64,000 nt of DNA from Kitasatospora sp. SolWspMP-SS2h (lineage in GTDB: Bacteria > Actinomycetota > Actinomycetes > Streptomycetales > Streptomycetaceae), in the NCBI RefSeq assembly GCF_003259315.1, contig NZ_QLLT01000010.1, forward strand, positions 186,001 to 250,000, in the 5' to 3' direction. Below, piece by piece: positions 1 to 10,400 of this stretch. The first letter of the stretch is position 1. Each line of letters begins with the position of its first letter. A program made the position numbers and the translations under genes. The notes below the pieces were generated by a model that had not been told where the DNA came from, searched no databases, and saw only the letters and a program-made list of their open reading frames with translations.

Positions 1-1283
1 CGCCGGTAGAGGGCGGCGCGGCCGGCCAGGGTGGGCGGCAGGTCCTCGTGGGCGGTGCCGAGGGCGGCGAGGAACTCGGCCAGCACGTCGCCGAGTTCAC
101 GGTCGGGACGGTCGCTGAACCCGCCGAGGTCGGCGAACAGCACCCCGTCGGGGAAGCGCCGGCCGTGCCGGTGCGCCCAGTCCAGTGCGAGCGCGGTCTT
201 GCCGACCCCGGCGGGGCCGGTGACCAGGGCGATCGCGCCGTCCGGCCCGGGGCGCAGCGCGTCACCGAGGGCGGCGAGTTCGGCGGCGCGGCCGTAGAAG
301 CCGCGCGGCGGGCGGGGCAGCAGGTCCACGGCGGGCGGCGCGGCGGCCCGGTCCGCGGCCCCGATGGGCGCGGCGAGCGTGAGCGCGGGGGCGGCCGACC
401 GCGGACGCGCTGGACTGCGCGTACCGGCGGGGGCGGCGCCCGGCCCCATGGCGCCCGGCCTAACGGCGTCCGGCCCCACGGCGTCCGGGCCCGCGGCGTC
501 CGGGCCCGCGGCGTCCGGGCCGCCGGGCGTGCCCTCGCCGCGCAGGATGCGCTCGTACGCGGCGTTCAGGGCCCGGCCGGGGTCGACGCCGAGGCGGTCG
601 GCGAGGGAGTCCCGGGTGCGGTGGTACCAGGTGAGGGCGTCGGACTGCCGGCCGGCCCGGAACAGGGCGAGCATCAGCGCGGAGACCAGGGACTCGCGCA
701 GCGGGTGGGCGACCATCTCGGCGCGCAGCAGTTCGGCGGCGCGGGCGGGCTCGCCGAGCCGCTGGAGGTGGTCGGCGAGGCTCTCGACGGCGGCGAGCCG
801 GTTCTCCTCCAGGGTCTGCCGCCACGCTTCCAGCGGGGCGCTGGGGACGGTGCCGGTGAGGGCGGGGCCCCGCCACAGGCCGAGGGCGTGTTCGAGGGCG
901 CCGACCACCTCGGTGGAGCGTCGCTCGGTGCGGGCGGCGGCCACCAGGGCGTCGAACCGCTCGACGTCGAGCATCCCCTCGGGCAGGCGCAGGGTGTAGG
1001 CGTCGCCCGCGGTGGTGAGCCGGACGCCGGGCCGGCCGGTCCCGGCCTCGCCCCCGGCCTCGGCGAAGAGGGCGCGCAGCCGGGAGACGTGGCTCTGCAC
1101 GACGGTGCGGGCGTTGGCGGGCGGTTCGTCGACCCAGAGCGCCTCGGTGAGCTGGGCGACGGACACCGCGCGGTTGCGGCGCAGCAGCAGGAGCGCGAGC
1201 AGGCTGCGCCGCTTCTCCGGTCCGAGGTGGAGTGCGCCGCCGGCGCCGTCCGCCTCGACCGCCCCGAGCAGCCGGAATTTCAC
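1..1283 (-). CDS. AfsR/SARP-family transcriptional regulator, partial (C-terminus off the left edge)
   Basis: About 427 residues are visible. The N-terminus reads MKFRLLGAVEADG from a GTG at 1283, preceded by a G-rich Shine-Dalgarno-like tract. The first ~90 residues match the OmpR-type winged helix of SARPs (GPEKRRSLLALLLL, then SVAQLTEALW, TVVQSHVSRLR). A bacterial transcriptional activation (BTAD) region follows (LDVERFDALVAAAR through AYERILRG). Next is a Pro/Gly/Ala linker with tandem GPDAA-type pentapeptides at about nt 455-525. The start of an NB-ARC/STAND ATPase follows, with Walker A GPAGVGKTALA near residue 355. That order is the AfsR architecture: SARPs activate secondary-metabolite or developmental genes, with ATPase control in the AfsR subgroup. 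Whether a TPR tail follows lies outside the window. A pair of 11-bp-spaced direct repeats sits just upstream of its start, so self-regulation is possible. Confidence 0.88.
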   Translation of the reverse strand, partial: MKFRLLGAVEADGAGGALHLGPEKRRSLLALLLLRRNRAVSVAQLTEALWVDEPPANARTVVQSHVSRLRALFAEAGGEAGTGRPGVRLTTAGDAYTLRLPEGMLDVERFDALVAAARTERRSTEVVGALEHALGLWRGPALTGTVPSAPLEAWRQTLEENRLAAVESLADHLQRLGEPARAAELLRAEMVAHPLRESLVSALMLALFRAGRQSDALTWYHRTRDSLADRLGVDPGRALNAAYERILRGEGTPGGPDAAGPDAAGPDAVGPDAVRPGAMGPGAAPAGTRSPARPRSAAPALTLAAPIGAADRAAAPPAVDLLPRPPRGFYGRAAELAALGDALRPGPDGAIALVTGPAGVGKTALALDWAHRHGRRFPDGVLFADLGGFSDRPDRELGDVLAEFLAALGTAHEDLPPTLAGRAALYR

Positions 1284-1324
1284 CCTGTTCCCCCCGCCGT
1301 GGTGCCGCGTCCGGTGACGGAGGC

Positions 1325-1343
1325 TATCCGGTCGTTATCCGGT
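1325..1343 (-). promoter_or_regulatory. Two direct repeats with 11-bp period, candidate SARP operator
   Basis: TATCCGGT occurs at 1325-1332 and again at 1336-1343, exactly one helical turn apart. Read on the minus strand this is ACCGGATA-acg-ACCGGATA, starting about 40 bp upstream of the SARP/AfsR GTG. SARP proteins are known to bind short direct repeats spaced 11 bp. I could not identify a clear -10 box at the usual distance, so this is a candidate only. Confidence 0.4.
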
Positions 1344-1369
1344 GCATGCCACCGGCCCCGGTGGCATGC
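1344..1369. promoter_or_regulatory. Perfect 12-bp inverted repeat between the giant gene and the SARP gene
   Basis: GCATGCCACCGG and CCGGTGGCATGC are separated by only two bases (CC). The palindrome directly abuts the 11-bp direct repeats and lies between the stop of the giant toxin-like gene (1439) and the SARP start (1283). It could be a terminator stem for the giant gene or a dimeric operator. The two-base loop argues for an operator, or for a stem that folds with fewer base pairs. Confidence 0.5.
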
Positions 1370-1438
1370 CGGTCGGACCGCCCGGGAGCCGCCGCGCCCG
1401 CAGGTGGGACGCGGCGGCCCGGGACGGCCCGGGGCGGC

Positions 1439-4400
1439 TCAGTCGCTCGCCTCCGACGCCCCGCTGCGGTCCGCGACGAACCGGTCCAACCCGGCGGATC
1501 GGGCGTCGGCCTCGGCCTGGGCCTGCGGGTCGCGCTGCTGCCCCTCCTTCGGGTTGAGCTGCCGGATCATCAGCTCGCGACTGCGGTCGGAGCGGGCGGT
1601 GATCCGGTAGTCCCAGTCCTGGCCCGCGCCGGGCTTGCCGGTCAGCCGGACGGTGACCTCGCTCGGCCGGGTGCCCGGCTTGAGGTAGGTGTCCCCCTCG
1701 ATGGTCCGGATCTGGTCCGTCACCGGGCCGTCGTCCAGGTCGAACGTCCGGTGCAGCGGCAGTTCGGGGCCTTCGCCGGTCACGGTGAGGTGCAGTAGCC
1801 CGGCCGCGGGCGCCCCGCCCCGGAGCAGTGGTCCGGCGGCGTCGGCGGCCGTCGCCATGGCGGCGGTGACCAGTTCGCTGGCCGGGCCGTCGTCGGTCCA
1901 CGTGCCGCGGTGGATCTCGTACGGCTCGCGGTCGGGCCAGTCGTCCTGCGCCCCGGCGACCAGGTCGTCCAGCGTGACCGGCCCGGCGGTGTTCTTCCGC
2001 GCGACGTAGTCGATCACCTGGCGCACCTGCTCCGCCTTCAGCGCGGTCCCGCCGGGGTCCTTGAGCAGGGTCCCGAGCAGGGCGGAGGTGTCGGCCGTGG
2101 TGCCGCCGGCCAGTTCGACCAGCCGGTGGGCGGCCTTGATGCGGGCGACGCCGGCGTCCGTGCCGGAGGTGAACTCCCCGTTGGCGAACGCCTGTCCGAG
2201 CCGCGCGGTGCCCATCAGCTGCTCGTGCCGGGCGGCGGCGGACGGGACGGGGCCGGTCGGAGCGGGAGTGATCGGAGCGGTCGGAGCGGGGCCGGTCGGA
2301 GCGGTCGGGGCGGGGGTGGTCGACCCGCCGCCGTCGCCGTCCGGCGTCAGCGCCCGCTCGACCTCGGCGAGCCGCCACGCCCCTTCGGCGAGGCGCGCCT
2401 CGCCGCCCTTCTGCTCCGGGGTGAACGCCAGGTAGTGGTCGCCCGGCACGGACTTCGCGGTGGTCTCCGCCGTGGGGATCTCGACGGTGAAGGGAACGAC
2501 CCCCTTCTCCGTGACGCGCTCCTTGTTCCCGTTGAAGAACGTCACGTCGACCTCGGCGTAGCCGGTGTAGCGCGCCATGTCGTCGGAGTACTTGGCGTTG
2601 GAGATCACCTGACCCGAGTCGCTGTGCCCGCCGCCTTCGCGTCCGACCCGGGACGCCCCGCCGATGAGCGACGGGCTGTTGGAGGTCGGGTCGCCGGTGA
2701 CCTTGGCGCCGACCTGGGCCTGGAGGCCCGCGTTGTTCGCCGAGAGGTCGTACCGGGTGCTGCCGGAGGAGAGCGTGTTGGCCGGGGCGACGTCGGCCTT
2801 GCCGCTCGACAGGCTCTCCAGGGAGACGACCTTGACGCCGATCTCGACGCCCTTGCCGCCGCCGAACGTGACCTTGTTGGTCGGGACCGTCGCCGCCACC
2901 TCCGCGCCCTGGCTCGCGCTGCCGAACAGCGCCGAGAGGTGGCTGTGCGTGGTGATCTTCCCGACCTGGGGTTCCATCTTCTCCCAGGTCGACGCGCCGA
3001 AGTACTGCGGTCCGCGCAGCCGCACCAGGTCCTGGACGCCGCCGACGTCGCCGAGCCAGCGCAGGACGTCGGTGTCGCGCAGGCCGGTCTCCCAGATCCG
3101 GTCCGGCGGGACCTGGACGGTTCCCGGCCCGGACGGCTGGAGCGAGACGGTCTGCGGCTGCCGGTCGGCGGCGGGCGCGGCGGTGGCGGCGGCGTCGGAC
3201 TGCGCCTGCGCCGGCACGTTCTCGCCGGACTCGACGATGGTCTCGTAGCCGATCACCGCAGTGCGCCGCCGGTGGACCTGGGTGCCGACCCACGGCTTGC
3301 GGGAGATCGTGAACTGGAGCTCCGCCTCGCCCTTGTAGGCACTGCCGTCCGCCTTGGTCTTGGTGGCGGCACCGGCCGTGGTGCTCCGGGTCTGGACGTC
3401 CACCTGGTTGTGGCCCCGGCCGCCGGTGCCGATCAGGCCCCCCGTCACCGAGACGGCGGGTGCGTGCGGCACCGGGACGGCGGCCACCGCCCCGAACACG
3501 CCCTGGTGGGTGGTGCCGGTGCCGTCGGCGGTGGCGAAGGTCCGCTGCACGTCGGTGCCGGCGTTGAACTCGGTGGTGCCCGAGTCGCCCAGGTGCTCCA
3601 GCTTGTCGCGGAGGACGGCACCGACCCGGACGGTGGTCCGCCCGTGCCGCACCACGATCTCGTCGCCGGCCGTCATGCCCTTGAGCCTGGACTGGAGCTT
3701 GTCGGGGGTGAGTTCCGCGTCCAGCTTGCGGCGGACGCCCGCCCAGTCGCTGCCGAACGGGTTGCTCTCCGCCCCGGGCCGCCCCTGCCGCCCGCTGCCG
3801 GGCAGGCGCAGGCCGCCGGGCTTCCAGCCCGACTCCACCTGGGACAGGATCGACTCGCCGAGGGTGCGCCGGGGAGCGGGGGCCGTCCCGGCGGAACCGT
3901 TCGGCGTGCTGTTCGGCGTGCCGTTCGCCGGGGTCGGCGACACGGTCGGCGTCGGGTCGGGCAGCGCGTGGACGTCGGTGACGATCGCCGACGAGTCCAG
4001 GCGCCGCTGCTCCACGAAGCCCTTCGGCTGCTTCGTCGTGTCCCGCTGGACCGACCCGCTCACCGGCTCGGCGTCGCGCTCCGGGACGGCGACCCGCGCC
4101 ACCGTGTGCACCTCCAGGGGGACGGTCCCGTGGTCCACGCCCAGCTGGGTGAACTTGACCTCGACGTCGTAGGCCGTGTCGACGTCGAAGAGCACGGCCT
4201 TCTCGACGTGCTTGCCGCGGTTCGAGGCCGAGCCCACCGTCTCCGTGGTCCGGCCGTAGCTGCGCTCCAGCCGGTACGCGTAGCCGGTCGGGATGTCGAC
4301 GAACGGCGCCTTGATCTTGACCTGGCCGCCGCCGGCCGTCCGGTCGCGGCCGTCGTGCAGATTGCCCTGGCCGCTCGACGCCCGGGTGCCGGACTCGAAC

Positions 4401-7400
4401 TCGTACTTGTCCGCCTTGGAGTGGTAGGTGGCCTCCCCCAGCCGGGCCCGGACGGTGATCTCGGCCGACCAGGTCTTGCCGGAGACGGTCTCGGTGATCT
4501 TCCCGCCGCGGGTGAGCTGGGAGAGCTGGGTCTTGAGCGCGACCCGGTCGAAGCTCGCGTCGAGCCGCTGCCTCATCTCCTCCGACGGCTCGCCGTGCTT
4601 CCGGCGCAGCGCGTCGTTCACCGCCGAACGCACCTTGTCGGCACCGCTCAGGCTGTGCACCACGTAGGACGCGTTCAGCTCGTGCTGCTCGCGCATCCGG
4701 CGCGGTGCGACGTGGGTCGCGTCCGCCTTCGGCGCGGTGCTGGTGGTCGTGTCCGCCTTCGGCGCGGTGCCGTCCGTCGCGTCCGCCTTCGGCGCGGTGC
4801 TGGTGGTCGTGTCCGCCTTCGGTGCGGTGCTGGTGGTCGCGGGCCGCTTGAAGTCGATCACGCCGTCCTCGGTGCGGGGCGCCTGGACCTTGACGGTGTC
4901 CCGGGCGTCCATGCCCACCTCGGCGCGGACCGGCACCGACACGTCGGGCTCGCCGTCGGCCGCCTTGCCGGGCGGGCCGATGCGGACGTCCACGACCAGC
5001 TCGGTGCCGTAGATGACCTGGGGCGCGCCGTACTTGCCGCTGGCGTACACCCGGTCGGCCTGCCGGCCCTGTCCGCCCGCGCGCCGGCGCTGCTCGGCGG
5101 CCGCGGTGGCGGTCAGGTCGAAGCCCGGCGTGCCCTTGACCGGTACGCCGCCGACGTGGCCCTGCTCCATGGTCGTGCGCGCGCCCAGCCGACGGTCCAG
5201 GCTGAACGAGCTGGTCTCGTTCACCACGTTGAGTTCGGCCTTGCCGTCCTCCCGGCGGTAGGTCATCGTCCGGACCTCGGCGACGGCGGTGACGACGAGG
5301 CTCTCCTTCCCGGGGACCTTGATCTCCAGCGGCTCGCCGCGGGTCATCCCGGTCAGCCGGGCGGACAGGTTCGGCTGGCTGAACCCGCGCATGACCTGTT
5401 CGCGGACGGTGTCCCAGTCCTTGCCGAACTTCGCCCGCCCGGCGGTGTCCAGCGCCTCGCGCAGCTGCTTGGTGCTCTCCAGGTCGCGGACGACGACGGT
5501 CTCGCCCAGCCCGCCCGTGTCGTCGCCGCCGTGCCAGACACTGGCGGGCGGGCTGACGACCTCGTGCAGCTGCGGCCCGGTGGAACCGTCCGTCTTCGGG
5601 GCGGTCCCGTCCGCCTTCGGGGCGGTTGCATCCGCCTTCGGCTGGTCCGTCTTCGGCTGCTCCGTCTTCACCGACTCCGGTGCCGTGTCGGCGCGGTCCA
5701 CCAGCAGCCGGACGGCCGCCGTACCCGCATCGCTCGCCACCGGCTTGCCGTTGAACGACAGGTCGAAGTGGACGGTGCCGTCGTAGACGACGCCCGGCAC
5801 CTTCGACTTGCTGGTCAGCTGGGAGGTGCGGGCCTCGCCGGTGACCGAGACCTGGTCGCGCCCCAGCCGCCCGGCAACGCCCGGCGGGGAGATCAGAGCG
5901 GCGCCCGGCTTGACCACGGACGAGAACCCGAGCTGACCCGCGTGGCCGGTGTTCGAGGACTTGCTGCGCACCTGCTGCATGCTGGTGCCGATGTTGAACT
6001 CGGTCTCCTTGGTGGTGCCGACCTGCTTCAACTCCTCCACCCGCGCGGTGATCTCAACCGTACCGAGCGGCTTGCCGCGCCGGTCGGTCAGCGTGACGGA
6101 GACCGGCTCACCCGCCGTCATGCTCTTCAGGTCGCGCTGGAGGCGGGCCAGGTCGACCTCGGCGAGGACCTTGTCCCGCAGCGCGGGCCAGTCGTTGCCG
6201 AACGCCTCCTTCGCCGACGCCTCCGCCTTTCCGAGCAGCGCCTCCACCGGTCGGCGGTCGTGCGACGCGCCACGCGGCGAGAGGTCGAGCACGATCTCCT
6301 GGCCGCCGACCCGGCCGTCCTGCAGCCGCTGCGGAGGGACCCGCTGCTCGCTGCTCGGCGTGATCTCCGGGCGCTGCGGGACCGCGACCGTCAGGCCGAG
6401 GTCCACCTTCTCGGTGTGCCCGCCGGACTCGTTGCGCACCGGAGTGCCGTGGTGGCTCAGGTCGTTGAAGTCGATTTCCAGCTGCATCGTCGACCGGAAC
6501 AGGTCGGCTTCCTCGTTGGTCTTCGACCGTGCCACCGTGCCGCCGAGGTCCATGGTGACCTCGGCCCGGCCGCGGTCGTGGTAGTAGGCGACGAGTTCCT
6601 GCGGCTCGCCGACGCCGCGCGTCTGCCTGGTCTGGGCCCCGACGTTGAACTGCCACGCCGAGTCCCGGTCGGTGCCGATCGCCACGGTGCGGTCGGCGCC
6701 GTCCTCGAACTCGATCTTCCTCTGGCCCGCGGGCGTCGACTCGGTGACCTGGCCGCGCAGTTTGACGTTGCCGCTCCAGCCGTTGCCCTCGAAGGGGGCC
6801 GTCCACACCTCGCCCCGGGAGAGCGCGCTGAGCATCGGACGCAGCGTCGCCGGACCGAAGTTGGCGTCCGCGAACGCCCGGGCCGCCGCCCGGTCGCCCG
6901 GCACGGCCCGGGCCAGCACGTCGAGGACCTTCTTCCGAACGGCCGTCTCGTGCTCGGTCAGCCCGACCACCAGGTCGGTGCCCGCGATCGGCTTCGGCTC
7001 CGGCTTCGGGGCCGGCTTCGCCTCGACGACGGTGTCCGGCTTCGGCGGCTCCGACTCGTCCCCGGGAGTCTTGAGCGGCGGCTGCTGCTCGGCCTCCGGC
7101 GCGGGTTCCGGCTTCGGCGGCTCCGACTCGTCCCCGGGAGTCTTGAGCGGCGGCTGCTGCTCGGCCTCCGGGGCCGGCTTCGGGGTCGGCGCCGACTCGG
7201 GCTGCTGCTCGGCCTTCGGGGCCGGCTTGGGCGGCTGCTGCTGCTCGTGCTCCGGGGCCTTCGCCTCCGGCTCGGGGGTGGTCGTGGTGTGGCCGACCGC
7301 CGGGGTGACCGGCTGCGGTTCACTGCCGTCGTAGTGGTTCCCGCGGTGGTACACCGTCGCCGGCGTCCCACCGGGGGGGCCGAAGACCGCCCGGGTGATG

Positions 7401-10400
7401 CCGTCGTGGTCGACCACCCGCAGGCGCAGGTCCAGCGCGTGGGCGGCGGCGGCCGGCAGCATCTCGCCCTCGTCCGACCCCCACCGACCCGACCAGTCCC
7501 GGACCGTGCCGAGCAGGGCCCGCTGTTCGCGGGGCGACGGGTCCGGCGAGTTGACGGCGAGGTGGTCGGAGATGATCGCCCGCAGCTCGGAGTCGGGCAT
7601 CCCGACGAACCCGGACCGGTTCTCGGACGGGAGGAACTCGAGGAGTTCGCTCTGGCGCAGGTTCGACCGGCTGAGCAGGTGGTTGCGATAGTTGGCCACG
7701 ACCTCGGTCGGCCAGTCCTCCGGACGCAGGGTGCCGAAGTGCTGCTCGACGGCGTTCTGCAGACCCTCGGGGTGGCGCCCGGACAGGCCGGGGACGCTGG
7801 CTTCGAGCGAGTGGATCAGGCAGAGGCCGTCACCCTTCACCGGGATGCGGGCACCGAGCGGCGGGAACTCCGACACGGGCGCGCGCTCGGTGCGCGGCTC
7901 GGGAGTCGTCGTACGCGGCTCGGGAGTCGTCGTGCGGTCGGTCGGCTTCGGGGTGTCCGTGGTCTCCGGCTCGCGCCGCCCGGGGACCGGGTTCCCGTGC
8001 GGGTCGCTGACGGACGCCGACACCGTCCAGTCGGCGCGGAAGTGCTCCGGCAGTCCGCCGGTCGCGGGGGTCACCTTGCGTACCGCCGGGTCGGCCCAGC
8101 GCAGTTGGCCGTCGCGGTCGTGGACCAGCGCGACGGCGTGGCCCGCGCCGTTCGGGCCGGTGCCGAGCACGGTGGCGAAGCTGCCCTTCCCGGCCGCCCG
8201 TACCTGGTCCATCAACGTCCCGATGGCGTCCGGCCCTTGGCCGAGCCGGACGGGTCCTTCCGAGCCGACCGCCGGCGCGTCGCCGTGCGGCGGCTGTCCG
8301 GCCACCCGGGGGCGCCCGAAGTGGGTGTCGCGGTACGCGCCGACGCTCTCCAGGCTGGTGTCCGGGTTCAGGTCCGGGTCCTGGCCGGGCCGGGTGCTCT
8401 CGGCGGACCGGCCCGACGCCTCGGGCGGATTGACCTTCTGGAGCAGGGCGTTGCTCAGCGGCGGGTGCATCTTGGGCTCGCCGCCCAGGTAGTCGATCAG
8501 CTTTCCGGTCAACTCGGCCTGCGGGGCCGTCTCCTGGCGTTCGCCGCCGTGCGTCGGACCGGTCGTCGGGACGGTGGTGCCGTCCTCCCCGGCCGTCGGG
8601 CTCTCCGGCCGGGAGGGCGGTAGCGCCACGTCCGCCGGGGTGGCCTCGCGCACGGGCGCCGGTTCGGGGGCGGGCTCGGTCCCGGGCCGGGCGAGGGTCG
8701 AGTAGGTGTCCATGAAGTTCGGGTCGTGCGGGCCTGAGATGTTGTTCTCGTGCGGGTCGGCGACCGAGGCCCACACCGTCCAGTCGGCGCGGAAGTTCTC
8801 CGGCAGTCCGCCGGTCGCGGTGGTCACCTTGCGGTCCGCCGGGTCGGCCCAGCGCAGTCGGCCGTCGCGGTCGTGGACCAGCGCGACGGCGTGGCCCTGG
8901 CCCTCCTTGCCCGCACCGAGCACGGTCGCGAAGCTGCCCGGCCCGCCGGCCCGGACCTGGTCCATCAGCTTCCGGACCGCGGCGTCGCCCTCACCGAACA
9001 GCGCCGGGCCGTCGTGCCGCTTCCAGAGCGTGTTGCCCGGATTCGGCTCCACGTCCCCGTGCAGCGTCTGCCCCGAGACCCGGGGACGCCCGAAGTGGGT
9101 GTCCCGGTACGCCTCCACGTTCTCCAGGCAGGCGTTCAGGTCGTTGCCACGCTGGAAGCCCGCCGCGGCGTTGACCGGTTCCTGGTGCGGATTGACCTTC
9201 TGGAGCAGCGAATTGCTCAAGGCCGGGTGCACCTTCGGCTCGCCGCCGAGGTAGCCGAGCAGATCCTGGCTCAGCGGGTGCTCCGGGCCGAACGAGCGGT
9301 AGCCGCGGTCGTTCATCACCCCGTCGGTGTTCTCGTACGCCGGGGTGCGGCGCCGCTTGGTGTCCCGCTCGGCGGTCGACCCGTCCTGCTCGTCCTGCTC
9401 GCTCCGCTCGTTCTGCGGGTCCGGCTCGTTCTCCTCGTCCTCACGTCCGCGCTTGCGCGGGTTCGGCAGGTCCTGCGCCGTGTCACCGTCCCGGTCCACG
9501 GCCATCGGGTCCGGGTCGGGATCCGTCCGGTGCTCGACCGACGGGGTCGGAACGGTCGACTCGATCGGGCTGTCCAGCTGCATCGGGTCCGGCGTGTGCC
9601 CGCGCGGCGTGTCGCTGCCGGGCGCCGGGGTGTGGTCGGTGGTCGGGACGTGGTCGGTGGTCGGGGTGGGCACCGAGCCGAACCCGGGCTGGTGCGCGGT
9701 CACGGGCGCGGTCACGGGCGCGGGCGCGGACTGGAGGTACGCGTCGGTCTCGCGGTGCAGGCCGTCGATCCAGGCCGCGTTCTGGCCGGGCTGGAACTCC
9801 TCGACCAGCGCCTCGACGTGCGACTTGAAGGAGAACGGCCTGCCGGCGGGCTCGTTGAAGGCCATCCGCAGGGCGCTCTCCAGCATGATCGCGCTGTTGT
9901 TCGCCGCCTGCTCGTTCAGCACCCCGTTGTTCCGCAGGGTGTCCGCGGCCGTCCGCAGTTGCTGGGGCGTCGTGCCGGGTTGCCGGAGGTCGGCGAGGGT
10001 CTGCTCCTGGGCCGCCAGCCGGTCGTGGAGGCCGTTGATCTCGTTGCGCACGGTGTCCCGCATCCAGCCTTCCGGGACCTCCCGGAGCAGCCGGGCGGCC
10101 TTCCCGTCGAAGCGCTGGACCTGCTCGGTGGCCACCGGGTGGTAGAGGCCCACGGTGCGTCCGGTGAACTCCGGCCCGGTGGGCGGGGCCAGGTTCAGCG
10201 GTCGGCTGCTCTGCCGTCCGATGTGGTGGTCGCCCGGGGCCTTGACGACTTCCTGGCTGATCACCTCCCAGCCGTCCGGGCCGTGCCGCAGCACGTTGGT
10301 GGCTTCGAACAGCTGGCCCTGGCCGGGCGTCACGTACTCGTCGACGCCGAACCAGTCCGTGGCGGGGTGGCGCAGCCGGAAGTCGGCGGCCGGGCCCAGG

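Noticed and set aside
1910..8623. Long plus-strand open frame (2237 codons) opposite the giant gene
   Set aside because: It is a mirror of the minus-strand gene in GC-rich DNA: Arg/Gly/Leu/Asp/His-rich composition with no domain, while the minus frame has recognisable catalytic motifs.
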